Shown piece by piece: positions 1-5,251 of a stretch of 5,251 nt of DNA. The position numbers were made by a program, and so were the translations under genes. The DNA is taken from the NCBI GenBank assembly GCA_903844785.1, contig CAIMVB010000391.1, positions 1-5,251 of the forward strand, given 5' to 3'. Position 1 is the first letter of the stretch. The number at the start of each line of letters is the position of its first letter. The stretch is from an uncultured Rhodospirillales bacterium (GTDB lineage Bacteria > Pseudomonadota > Alphaproteobacteria > Acetobacterales > Acetobacteraceae). The notes below the pieces were generated by a model. The model was not told where the DNA came from, made no database searches, and saw nothing but the letters and a program-made list of their open reading frames with translations.

Positions 1-328
1 GTGGAGTTTATCTCTTGCTTCGGCATGCTTGCGACCTTCGCGAATGGAGGAAAGCGCAACGCATCGGCAAATGCAGATGAAAATACCGAATACGATACGC
101 TTGCGCATGAAGATGTTTGGCGCGGCGCAACATCGCAAATAGGAAAGCCGTGATCAGTGATGACAGAAGCGCGAGGTTTATGAATGAAAAGACGCGCGCA
201 CATCGGTACGTTTCCGTGAATGGAATATGCAATCAACTCGCCTTGAAACACGGCGCGGTTACAAATGCCTATGTTAGTCCAATCGCGCCGGCGCTGCCGG
301 ACAACAACAGAGGACAGAGGTGAACATC
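1..328. other. Upstream non-coding region of the amyloid-type operon
   Basis: I see no convincing gene in this stretch. The + frame open from base 1 ends at TGA 151-153, but it shows no clear coding bias or recognisable motif. The region looks more AT-rich than the rest of the window, as expected for a control region. A TTGAAA hexamer (243-248) could be a -35 element, but no -10 box sits at normal spacing, so I do not call a promoter. The last bases carry the ribosome binding site of the repeat-protein gene. A 3' end of an upstream gene at 1-153 cannot be fully excluded. Confidence 0.4.
316..320 (+). promoter_or_regulatory. Ribosome binding site that sets the start of the repeat-protein gene
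   Basis: AGAGG lies 8 bases before the ATG at 329. An in-frame GTG at 320 overlaps this site, so it could not be served by it. The ATG also puts the Lys-Lys of the signal peptide directly at the N-terminus. ATG 329 is therefore preferred over GTG 320. Confidence 0.7.
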
Positions 329-1369
329 ATGAAAAAACTTCTTTTGGCTTCGGCGGGCGTCGTTGCCATTACCGGAGGCGCCCTGGCGAATGGCAACGGC
401 AATGGCAATGGTGGCCCCCATCACCGGCAAACGGTTGAAGACTATTATGCCGCAGCGCTGGCGGTCAGCATTGGCCAGGTGAATGGTAATTCGTCCAATA
501 CTTCGGGCAATCAGGCCAATAGCGTTGCGTTGCGCGGCAGCTTCACGGGCTTCCGGGGTGTTGCCAACCTGAACCAGAATGCTGGCGCCAATTCCGGTCA
601 GCAGAACGCCGTTGCCATTTCCTATATCGAAGGCTGCGATTGCGAAGTGACCTTCAGTGGCACGGGTTCGGGTAATGGGCGTCCTTCCAGCACCGGCGAA
701 GTCAATGCCAATGCGGTTGCCGTGAATCTGGGCCAAGTGGTTGGCAATAGCAGCCAAAACGGCACAGGTCATGATCATCGTGGCCATGACGATGGTGACG
801 CGCGTACTTCAGCGCGGGCTGGTATGACCGGATCGTTTGAGGGTGCTCAAGGTATTGTGCAGGTGAACCAGAATGCTGGTGCCAATAGCCTTCAGCAGAA
901 TTCAACGGCGTTGGCCCGTGTTGAGAACATCCGGGGCAAGGAGCAGAGCCGTGATGCCTGGGCAATTTCCTTGAACGCGGGTCAAGTCACTGGTTCGGGC
1001 AACCAATCCAGCGATCACCGTCATGATGCGGCGGCCGGTATCTTTGGCTCATTCAATACCTTCACCGGCGTTGCGAATGTCAACCAGAATGCTGGTGCGA
1101 ATAGCCTGATGCAGAACAGCTCCGCGCTGTCTTCCATCACCTACTGCAATTGTGCGGTTGAAGATCTATCAACCACAATCGCGGCGGCCGGCAATCTTGG
1201 CAGCGTGACGATGAATTCAGCTTCGGCGCATAGCGGCACGGCCCGTGTGACCATGGTGAATTCTTTCAATGGTGCACAGGGTGTCGCGCAGGTCTCGCAG
1301 AATGCGGGTGCGAATAGCATGATGCAGAATGCGGTGGCCATTGGCGCCATCTATCAGCGTACTAATTGA
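329..1369 (+). CDS. Secreted Asn/Gln-rich repeat protein, probable Fap-like amyloid subunit
   Basis: This 346-residue protein is probably exported and assembled into extracellular fibres. It has a Sec signal peptide (MKKLLL start, hydrophobic core, likely cut after ALA at residue 20), then an Asn-Gly run (21-29). Four repeats follow. Each ends in a segment of the form GSFxGxxGVAxVNQNAGANSxxQN (residues 70-98, 168-196, 240-268, 311-339), and most are preceded by a looser segment such as SIGQVNGNSS (43-56, 129-142, 210-225, weakly 283-299). The QNAGANxxxQN core resembles the Asn/Gln/Gly repeat core of Pseudomonas FapB/FapC as I remember it. CxC pairs follow repeats 1 (C103, C105) and 3 (C273, C275). 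His/Asp-rich linkers occur at 147-157 and 229-233. It leads an operon with a C39 peptidase, as expected for Fap. Curlin-type amyloid is the main alternative, but the repeat period of about 71-98 residues and the peptidase argue against it. Export and repeat structure are seen; amyloid function is inferred. Confidence 0.8.
   Translation: MKKLLLASAGVVAITGGALANGNGNGNGGPHHRQTVEDYYAAALAVSIGQVNGNSSNTSGNQANSVALRGSFTGFRGVANLNQNAGANSGQQNAVAISYIEGCDCEVTFSGTGSGNGRPSSTGEVNANAVAVNLGQVVGNSSQNGTGHDHRGHDDGDARTSARAGMTGSFEGAQGIVQVNQNAGANSLQQNSTALARVENIRGKEQSRDAWAISLNAGQVTGSGNQSSDHRHDAAAGIFGSFNTFTGVANVNQNAGANSLMQNSSALSSITYCNCAVEDLSTTIAAAGNLGSVTMNSASAHSGTARVTMVNSFNGAQGVAQVSQNAGANSMMQNAVAIGAIYQRTN
536..1345 (+). 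repeat. Four diverged coding repeats (amyloid-type core)
   Basis: The conserved half of each repeat spans 536-622, 830-916, 1046-1132 and 1259-1345. The DNA core reads close to AACCAGAATGCTGGTGC in the first three copies; the fourth has a TCG codon in place of AAC and GCGGGT in place of GCTGGT. Start-to-start spacing is 294, 216 and 213 bases, so the linker between copies 1 and 2 is longer. The copies differ at many third positions, which points to old duplication with protein-level conservation, not recent expansion. Confidence 0.85.
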
Positions 1370-1378
1370 TCAGGCGAA

Positions 1379-1408
1379 GGCGCGTCGGCGGGAAACTGTC
1401 GGCGCGCC
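1379..1408 (+). terminator. GAAA-capped stem-loop after the repeat-protein gene; terminator or attenuator
   Basis: Bases 1379-1391 pair with 1396-1408 in a continuous 13-bp stem closed by a GAAA tetraloop (1392-1395). Ten pairs are Watson-Crick and three are G-U in the + strand transcript. Those G-U pairs would be A-C mismatches in the opposite transcript, so the structure favours a + strand RNA. A short TTTT (1413-1416) follows four bases later; this is a weak U-tract, so partial termination or 3'-end protection of the gene 1 message is as likely as full termination. Confidence 0.6.
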
Positions 1409-1496
1409 AAGCTTTTGCGTTTCAGACAAGCCTTAAGAATACCCATCCGCGGTTACGCTTGGCGTGATTGCGGCACTTCAAGGAGAATATGACGTC

Positions 1497-1832
1497 ATGC
1501 GCAAAATCCTTGCCTGCTTCGCCCTAGCTGCGACGCTGCCCTGCCACATCGCCTTGGCCGCTGACCCGGCAAAGGGTTTGGATGTTTTCGCGGCCGCTAC
1601 GCCGCTTTCAGTCTCAGAACTTTCGCGCCATGCCGGGCGGGGCGATGTGGAACCGGTTTCGGTCGGCTCAGCCCTGGTGGAAGGCAATGCAGTCGGCAGC
1701 AATAGCGTCACCGGCGGCAATAGCATCACGGGTTCGCTCAACAGCACGGGGGGCTTCACGACGGTGTTCCAGAACAGCGGTAATAATTCGCTTTTCCAAT
1801 CCGTCACCACGGTGAACATCACGCTGCGCTGA
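1497..1832 (+). CDS. Small secreted protein with one C-terminal amyloid-like Gln-Asn motif
   Basis: I do not recognise a named family. The 111-residue product has a Sec signal peptide (MRKIL start, likely cut after ALA at residue 21). The mature part contains LSVSELSRHAGRG (37-49), which follows the LSxxEL pattern of double-glycine leaders but ends in GR-G, not GG. A Gly/Asn/Ser-rich tract (63-85) follows, then a C-terminal segment with FQNSGNNSLFQ (91-101) and an alternating TTVNITL end. The QN-x-G-x-NSL-x-Q core matches the repeats of the preceding gene, so it may be a minor subunit, nucleator or fibre-anchoring partner. ATG 1497 is preferred to TTG 1464 because the signal peptide starts there and AGGAG (1481-1485) precedes it, although 11 bases is a slightly long spacing. 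The next gene starts 8 bases after its stop, suggesting translational coupling. Confidence 0.75.
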   Translation: MRKILACFALAATLPCHIALAADPAKGLDVFAAATPLSVSELSRHAGRGDVEPVSVGSALVEGNAVGSNSVTGGNSITGSLNSTGGFTTVFQNSGNNSLFQSVTTVNITLR

Positions 1833-1840
1833 GCCGTTTC

Positions 1841-2602
1841 ATGTGCAAATCTCATCTGGCACTGGCGCTTCTGGTGCTGCTTGGCGGTTGTGCCACGCAG
1901 CCTGCAGCGCCTTTGGCGTCCGCCAATAACCCCAAGGTCAATCTCACGCTCTCCCCGCAAGTGACTGGCGGGGCGGCGATAGCGCCGCGGGTGAGTGATA
2001 TGAAATCGCGGCGCTTTCACCGCATTGTGCAGCAGAAATTCGATTTCTCCTGCGGTTCCGCGGCGCTCGCGACCTTGCTCACCTATCATTACGGCATACC
2101 GGTGACCGAGGAGGAAATTCTGCGCGAAATGATCACTTATGGTGACGAAGCGCGCATCAGGAATGCGGGGTTTTCGCTGCTCGATATGCGCAGTTTCCTG
2201 GCGCGGCGCGGCCTGCGCGCTGAAGGTTTCCGCCTGCCGCTGGAAAAACTGGCCGAAGCAGGCGTGCCGGCCATCGCCTTGGTGAACACCAATGGCTATC
2301 GGCATTTCGTGCTGCTGCGTGGCATTTCGGCGGATCGCATTCTGCTGGCGGATCCTGCCCTTGGCACGCGGAGCATGCCGCGTGTGCGGTTTGAAGAAAG
2401 CTGGAATGGCGTGCTTTTCGTCATTCTGGATCGGTCTGAAACCGGTCGCGCCAATTTCAACCTGGCAGAAGATTGGGGCGCACGGGGCCGCGCCCCCGGC
2501 ACGCTGGTGCGCGATGCGCTGGACCGTAGCCTGACCGGCTTCGGCATGCCGGGTTCGCCCTTGTTCCAGGGCGGCACACAAATCCGCCCCTGGATCTATT
2601 AA
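1841..2602 (+). CDS. C39 family peptidase, lipoprotein, FapD-like
   Basis: This 253-residue protein is a predicted cysteine peptidase anchored in the periplasm. A lipoprotein signal ends in LLGGC (13-17), with Cys17 as the lipidated residue. The C39 fold covers about residues 58-198. The oxyanion Gln65 lies six residues before the catalytic Cys71 (FDFSCGSAALATLL), the catalytic His155 is in GYRHFVLL, and Asp171 is in LLADPALG. All expected active-site residues are present. C39 domains classically cut after double-glycine motifs in exported substrates, but here there is no ABC transporter part. Stand-alone C39 proteins of this kind include FapD, needed for Fap amyloid secretion in Pseudomonas. 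Likely substrates are its operon neighbours. A 55-residue C-terminal tail rich in Gly and Arg (199-253) follows the domain and is unassigned. The ribosome binding site is weak, so coupling to the upstream stop is likely. Confidence 0.88.
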   Translation: MCKSHLALALLVLLGGCATQPAAPLASANNPKVNLTLSPQVTGGAAIAPRVSDMKSRRFHRIVQQKFDFSCGSAALATLLTYHYGIPVTEEEILREMITYGDEARIRNAGFSLLDMRSFLARRGLRAEGFRLPLEKLAEAGVPAIALVNTNGYRHFVLLRGISADRILLADPALGTRSMPRVRFEESWNGVLFVILDRSETGRANFNLAEDWGARGRAPGTLVRDALDRSLTGFGMPGSPLFQGGTQIRPWIY

Positions 2603-2618
2603 GCAGGAGATATCAGCC

Positions 2619-3218
2619 ATGAAACGGAAGTCACTTCTCGGATCTGTCGCGATTCTTGCTTTCTCCCTCATGCTACCCGCCCCAGGCCGGGCCGCATCCG
2701 ATCTCTACCGAAGCTATGCTGAAGCGCTGGGGCTTGAAGATGATGGTGCCGCACCCTTGCAGCTTGCAGGTAACGCCATCGCCGCCGAGGAACTGGCCGA
2801 AATGCGTGGCGGCTTTGCCATGCCAGGCGGCGTGACCGTGGCCTTTGGCTTTGATATCGAAACGCGCCTTGGCGGTGTCACTGCTGAACGGCTGAATATG
2901 CCCAATACAACAATTGGGCGCGGCATGGCCGCACCAGTAATGACAGTAACCGATGCCAATGGCGTGCAACGGCAAGTCAGCATGGCTGGCGGGCCGGTGA
3001 TGATTGAAGCGCTTGGCGCCAATGGCGCAACGCGCGTTCAAACCATGATTGGCAATGGCATCACCAGTATTGTGCAGAATGCTGCTGATGGGCAGCAGGT
3101 GCAGCGCTTTGCCACAGTCACCGTGGATGTGGCGGGCATGCGCAACATGCTGTCTCAGCTTGGTCAGAATCGCGTGATGGAGAATGCCATGAGCTTCCGT
3201 CGTGCCATCCCCCGATAA
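2619..3218 (+). CDS. Secreted protein with internal double-glycine motif, probable peptidase substrate or fibre partner
   Basis: I recognise no characterised family. The 199-residue product has a Sec signal peptide (MKRKSLL start, hydrophobic to about residue 20, likely cut after GRA or GRAA near 25-26). At 54-65 lies IAAEELAEMRGG, a good fit to the double-glycine leader pattern LSxxELxxIxGG, followed by a GFAMPGGVTVAFGFD stretch. A second half rich in alternating polar and hydrophobic residues ends with ITSIVQNAADGQQVQRFATV (148-167). That segment aligns without gaps to the C-terminus of the 111-residue protein upstream (shared T, QN, Q and TV positions). A strong AGGAG (2605-2609) lies 9 bases before the ATG, and the gap from the peptidase gene is only 16 bases. 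The neighbouring C39 peptidase makes cleavage after Gly65 a reasonable inference, but this is untested. Confidence 0.75.
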   Translation: MKRKSLLGSVAILAFSLMLPAPGRAASDLYRSYAEALGLEDDGAAPLQLAGNAIAAEELAEMRGGFAMPGGVTVAFGFDIETRLGGVTAERLNMPNTTIGRGMAAPVMTVTDANGVQRQVSMAGGPVMIEALGANGATRVQTMIGNGITSIVQNAADGQQVQRFATVTVDVAGMRNMLSQLGQNRVMENAMSFRRAIPR

Positions 3219-3247
3219 CCCCAACAGCGCAGAAGGAAAACCGCGCC

Positions 3248-3730
3248 ATGAAGAGCCCCCTTCGTTCCGTTACATTGACCCTTGGCTTGCTGCTGGCGGC
3301 CTGCGCGCAAACGGGCGCACCGCCCGGAACGCCGGCCCCGTTATCCAGCGCGCCGGCCGGCCCGGCCACCCCGGCATCCTTTGAAGTGCAAGGCGGCAAG
3401 CGGCTTTCAGCGGATGAATTCCGCCGTCTGACGGCCGGCAATACGCTGGACCGGCGTATGCCCAATGGCGCTCGGCTGCTGGTGCATATCACCGCCGATG
3501 GGTCCCAACGCCTGAAGCTTCAGGGGGTGAATGGGCAAACCGCAACCGATCAGGGCCGCCTTGCCTATCGCGGGGATCGCGTCTGCTCCTCCTGGCAGCG
3601 GATCAATCCGGGGCAGGAAACCTGCTTTGTCTATTTCCAGCTTGGGCAGGATCTGGTGGCGATTGACCTGGCCGGCGCCATGGCGCCCACGCGCTTCAAC
3701 CTGCTGCGCGGCAACCCGGAAAGGGTCTGA
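3248..3730 (+). CDS. Small lipoprotein with conserved-looking Cys pair, last gene of the operon
   Basis: The 160-residue product has a lipoprotein signal ending in LLAAC (15-19), with Cys19 lipidated, and then a Pro/Ala/Gly-rich linker (about 20-45) that would tether it away from the membrane. The folded part starts near LSADEFRRLTAGNTL (53-67) and has beta-rich sequence with CSSWQRINPGQETC (113-126), two Cys that could form a disulfide. The layout (a helix ending in AGNT, then strands, then a C-W...C hairpin) recalls the DUF995-type lipocalin-like lipoproteins, but I cannot confirm that. AAGGA (3233-3237) sits 10 bases before the ATG. It follows gene 4 by 29 bases and is followed by a hairpin, so I place it in the same operon, perhaps as an assembly or anchoring factor. 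It is not a recognisable Pseudomonas Fap component. Confidence 0.72.
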   Translation: MKSPLRSVTLTLGLLLAACAQTGAPPGTPAPLSSAPAGPATPASFEVQGGKRLSADEFRRLTAGNTLDRRMPNGARLLVHITADGSQRLKLQGVNGQTATDQGRLAYRGDRVCSSWQRINPGQETCFVYFQLGQDLVAIDLAGAMAPTRFNLLRGNPERV

Positions 3731-3762
3731 TCAGGCCCGGCCCTGTTGCCTTTTGGGGGAAA

Positions 3763-3790
3763 CCGGACCACATAGGTCCGGAAACCTTTT
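3763..3790 (+). terminator. Perfect hairpin closing the amyloid-type operon
   Basis: CCGGACC (3763-3769) pairs perfectly with GGTCCGG (3775-3781) around an ACATA loop. A short TTTT (3787-3790) follows five bases later. The placement, 32 bases past a stop codon and before an unrelated housekeeping gene, fits an intrinsic terminator with a weak U-tract. It could also act as a 5' leader structure for the next gene, whose ATG is 20 bases further on. Confidence 0.5.
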
Positions 3791-3810
3791 GAAGCTGACA
3801 GGGCCAAGCC

Positions 3811-4377
3811 ATGTTCATCGAAACCGAAGCCACCCCGAACCCCGCCACGCTGAAATTCCTGCCAGGGCGGGATGTGATGGGTGACCGCGGTACGGCGGAT
3901 TTCACCAGCCATGAGGAAGCCGCGGGCCGCTCCCCCCTCGCTGAGCGGCTTTTTGGCCTTGGCGATGTGGCGCGCGTGTTCTTCGGCTCAGACTTCGTTA
4001 CCGTGACCAAGACGCTGGATGCCGATTGGCAGATGCTGCGCCCGCAGGTGCTGGGCGCCATTATGGAACATTACCTGGCCGGCTTGCCCATTCTGGAAGG
4101 CGCCGCGGCCGAAGAACATGCCGAGGATTTTGAGCCGGCGGACCAGGAAATCGTCGCCCAAATCAAGGAATTGCTGGATACGCGCGTACGCCCGGCGGTA
4201 GCAAGCGATGGCGGCGATATCGTGTTTCGCGGCTTCCGCGATGGCATTGTGCGGCTGCGCATGCAGGGTGCTTGTTCTGGCTGCCCTTCTTCCCGCGCCA
4301 CTTTGAAGCATGGTGTGGAAAACATGCTCCGCCATTACGTGCCGGAAGTGGTGGCGGTGGAACAGGTGGAAGCCTGA
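3811..4377 (+). CDS. NifU-domain Fe-S cluster carrier, NFU1 type
   Basis: This 188-residue cytoplasmic protein is a carrier that holds an Fe-S cluster, usually 4Fe-4S between two subunits, and passes it to target apoproteins. The N-terminal Nfu_N domain spans about residues 1-88 and opens with the typical MFIETEATPNPATLKFLPG. A charged acidic linker (about 97-112) leads to the NifU C-terminal domain (about 113-185). That domain carries DGGDI (133-137) and the cluster-binding CSGC (C155, C158). Both domains are complete and the length is normal for alphaproteobacterial and mitochondrial-type NFU proteins. The ribosome binding site is weak (ACAGGG near 3798-3803). It starts 80 bases after the previous operon and has no evident functional link to it. 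The RutE-like gene follows after 45 bases and may be cotranscribed. Confidence 0.95.
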   Translation: MFIETEATPNPATLKFLPGRDVMGDRGTADFTSHEEAAGRSPLAERLFGLGDVARVFFGSDFVTVTKTLDADWQMLRPQVLGAIMEHYLAGLPILEGAAAEEHAEDFEPADQEIVAQIKELLDTRVRPAVASDGGDIVFRGFRDGIVRLRMQGACSGCPSSRATLKHGVENMLRHYVPEVVAVEQVEA

Positions 4378-4422
4378 AGCTATACACCCTTCCTCATTCT
4401 ACCGCCTTTACGGAGCCCTTTG

Positions 4423-5022
4423 ATGTCTGAAACCGCCGCCCCGCTTGATGATCTTGCGCTTGACCAGCTTTTCCGCGCCGCGCGCACCCAGAACAAGTGG
4501 CAGGACCGGCCCGTGCCGGATGCCAAGCTGCATGAGCTTTACGATCTGCTGAAATGGGGCCCGACTTCGGCCAATTCCTCACCCGCGCGCTTTGTGTTTG
4601 TGCGGACGTCGGAAGGTAAGGCGAAGCTCAAGGAAGCGCTTTCGGCGGGCAATACCGAAAAGACCATGACCGCGCCGGTCACGGCGATTGTTTGCTACGA
4701 CAGCTATTTCTACGACAAGCTCGGCCAGCTTTTCCCGCATGCAGATGCCAAGCCTTGGTTCACCTCCAGCCCTGAATTCGCGGAAAAGACCGCGTTTCGC
4801 AATGGCTCGCTTCAGGGCGCTTATCTGATGTTGGCGGCGCGCGCCATCGGGCTTGATGTCGGCGCCATGAGCGGCTTCGACAATGCCAAAGTGGATGAGC
4901 TGTTCCTATTCGGCACCGGCTGGAAGTCCAACTTCCTGGTCAATCTGGGCTATGGCGACCCCGCTGGCCTGTTCCCGCGCAGCCCTCGGCTTTCCTTTGA
5001 TGAGGCGGCGCGGCTGGAATAG
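4423..5022 (+). CDS. RutE/HadB-family malonic semialdehyde reductase (nitroreductase superfamily)
   Basis: The 199-residue product is a flavin-dependent, NAD(P)H-using reductase. Family member RutE of E. coli acts in the Rut pyrimidine-degradation pathway, reducing malonic semialdehyde to 3-hydroxypropionate. Family hallmarks include ARTQNKW (20-26), the [16 protein letters not shown] stretch (44-59) that forms part of the FMN site, TAPVTAIV (83-90), [16 protein letters not shown] (112-127), GAMSGFD (147-153) and the C-terminal NLGYGDP (174-180). The length matches E. coli RutE (196). No other rut gene is nearby, so the physiological substrate here is uncertain and detoxification of a reactive aldehyde or enone is possible. 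ATG 4423 is chosen over the TTG at 4420, because CGGAG (4411-4415) lies 7 bases before the ATG and family members begin near here. Confidence 0.92.
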   Translation: MSETAAPLDDLALDQLFRAARTQNKWQDRPVPDAKLHELYDLLKWGPTSANSSPARFVFVRTSEGKAKLKEALSAGNTEKTMTAPVTAIVCYDSYFYDKLGQLFPHADAKPWFTSSPEFAEKTAFRNGSLQGAYLMLAARAIGLDVGAMSGFDNAKVDELFLFGTGWKSNFLVNLGYGDPAGLFPRSPRLSFDEAARLE

Positions 5023-5067
5023 GCGCGCTGCGCCCGTCGGGTTTAACCCCGGCGGGTTCTGGATGGA

Positions 5068-5111
5068 GCATTTTCAAGCCAAGTGGCATCACTTGGCGAC
5101 TCGGAAAATGC
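5068..5111. repeat. Imperfect palindrome 1, RIME-like intergenic repeat
   Basis: GCATTTTC (5068-5075) pairs with GAAAATGC (5104-5111), and the inner arms GCCAAGTG (5078-5085) and CACTTGGC (5090-5097) form a second 8-bp stem around a GCAT loop. The two stems are split by a small asymmetric internal loop. The GAGCATTTTC...AAGTGG...GAAAATGCG layout resembles the widespread short palindromic repeats (RIME type) of rhizobia and other Alphaproteobacteria, as I remember them. Confidence 0.7.
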
Positions 5112-5125
5112 GACCCAGCAATGGT

Positions 5126-5179
5126 TTAGAGCATGTCCAGCCTGCATAATCTGGCGCTTCGGGAGTGGACATGCTCTAA
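5126..5179. repeat. Palindrome 2, 14-bp inverted repeat
   Basis: TTAGAGCATGTCCA (5126-5139) and TGGACATGCTCTAA (5166-5179) are perfect 14-base inverted repeats with a 26-base spacer. It starts 14 bases after palindrome 1 and shares the GAGCAT opening with it, so both are probably one composite alphaproteobacterial intergenic element. It may work as a bidirectional transcription stop or RNA-stabilising structure after the reductase gene. Confidence 0.75.
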
Positions 5180-5210
5180 GGCAGCCAAACCAGCAATTTG
5201 AGAGACTGCC

Positions 5211-5251
5211 TTGAACAAGCCGCTGCCCAATTCCTTCCGCCAGGGGCCTGA
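5211..5251 (+). CDS. trpB: Start of tryptophan synthase beta chain, cut by the window end
   Basis: Only 13 full codons are visible, reading MNKPLPNSFRQGP when the first codon TTG is read as Met. This closely matches the N-terminus of many alphaproteobacterial TrpB proteins (MNKPLPNSFRTGPDE type), which join indole to serine via PLP to make tryptophan. An in-frame TGA at 5199-5201 blocks any earlier start, and no ATG or GTG lies between it and 5211, so TTG is the only plausible start. GAGAG (5200-5204) sits 6 bases upstream as a ribosome binding site. The catalytic region is outside the window, so the call rests on the N-terminus alone. Confidence 0.65.
   Translation, partial: MNKPLPNSFRQGP

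Noticed and set aside
243..275. Possible sigma-70 promoter (TTGAAA and TATGTT)
   Set aside because: The spacer is 21 bases, too long for a usual promoter, and no better pair was found by eye.
8..323. Small open frames upstream (8-232 on the - strand, 117-323 on the + strand)
   Set aside because: Neither shows a recognisable family or clear coding bias, and the + frame runs through the ribosome binding site of the repeat-protein gene.
329..1369. Curli (CsgA/CsgB) identity for the repeat protein
   Set aside because: The repeat period is about 71-98 residues and not about 22, the Asn-to-Gln spacing differs from curlin, and a C39 peptidase instead of CsgE/F/G genes lies next to it.
1841..2602. 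Bacteriocin or RiPP maturation cluster
   Set aside because: The C39 protein lacks ABC transporter parts, the proposed substrates have Sec signals and are large, and no modification enzyme or immunity gene is present.
1478..2671. Long reverse-strand open frame of 397 codons
   Set aside because: It lies opposite two genes with signal peptides, ribosome binding sites and, for one, a complete C39 active site. Its own product has no recognisable motif and looks like a high-GC antisense artefact.
2673..3224. Reverse-strand open frame of 183 codons
   Set aside because: It mirrors the secreted gene 4 almost exactly and gives a His/Ala-rich product with no family features.
3404..3448. Double-glycine-like LSADEFRRLTAG in the last lipoprotein
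   Set aside because: It ends in AG-N, not GG, and looks like the first helix of the folded domain, so a cleavage site here is unlikely.
5038..5058. Terminator directly after the reductase gene
   Set aside because: Only a 5-bp stem (AACCC/GGGTT) can form and no T-run follows. The palindromes further on are better candidates.

Overview
The window reads as a piece of an alphaproteobacterial chromosome. Support comes from an NFU1-type Fe-S carrier, a RutE-type reductase, high-GC codon use, a trpB-like start opening with MNKPLPNSFR, and RIME-like palindromes. An Acetobacteraceae/Rhodospirillales-type host is my guess from gene style and is not proven. All genes supported here lie on the + strand.

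Positions 1-328 hold no gene I can support and are probably the upstream control region of the first operon. Positions 329-3730 carry five consecutive genes whose products all have export signals. They are (1) a 346-residue protein with four copies of an Asn/Gln-rich amyloid-type repeat; (2) a 111-residue protein ending in one related Gln-Asn motif; (3) a lipoprotein peptidase of family C39 with its Cys-His-Asp triad and oxyanion Gln intact; (4) a 199-residue protein with an internal double-glycine-type motif and a C-terminal Gln-Asn segment like that of gene 2; (5) a small lipoprotein with a Cys pair. The mix of repeat protein plus dedicated C39 peptidase resembles the Pseudomonas Fap functional-amyloid system (FapB/FapC with FapD). 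I infer a divergent Fap-like amyloid operon with unfamiliar accessory parts. No FapF-like outer-membrane pore is present in the window.

A 13-bp GAAA-capped stem-loop lies after gene 1, well placed to let the main subunit be made in excess. A perfect 7-bp hairpin after gene 5 marks the likely operon end.

From 3811 onward the content is housekeeping: a NifU-domain Fe-S carrier, a RutE/HadB-family flavin reductase, a 188-base gap holding two palindromic hairpins, and the first codons of a probable trpB that starts with TTG and runs off the window end.
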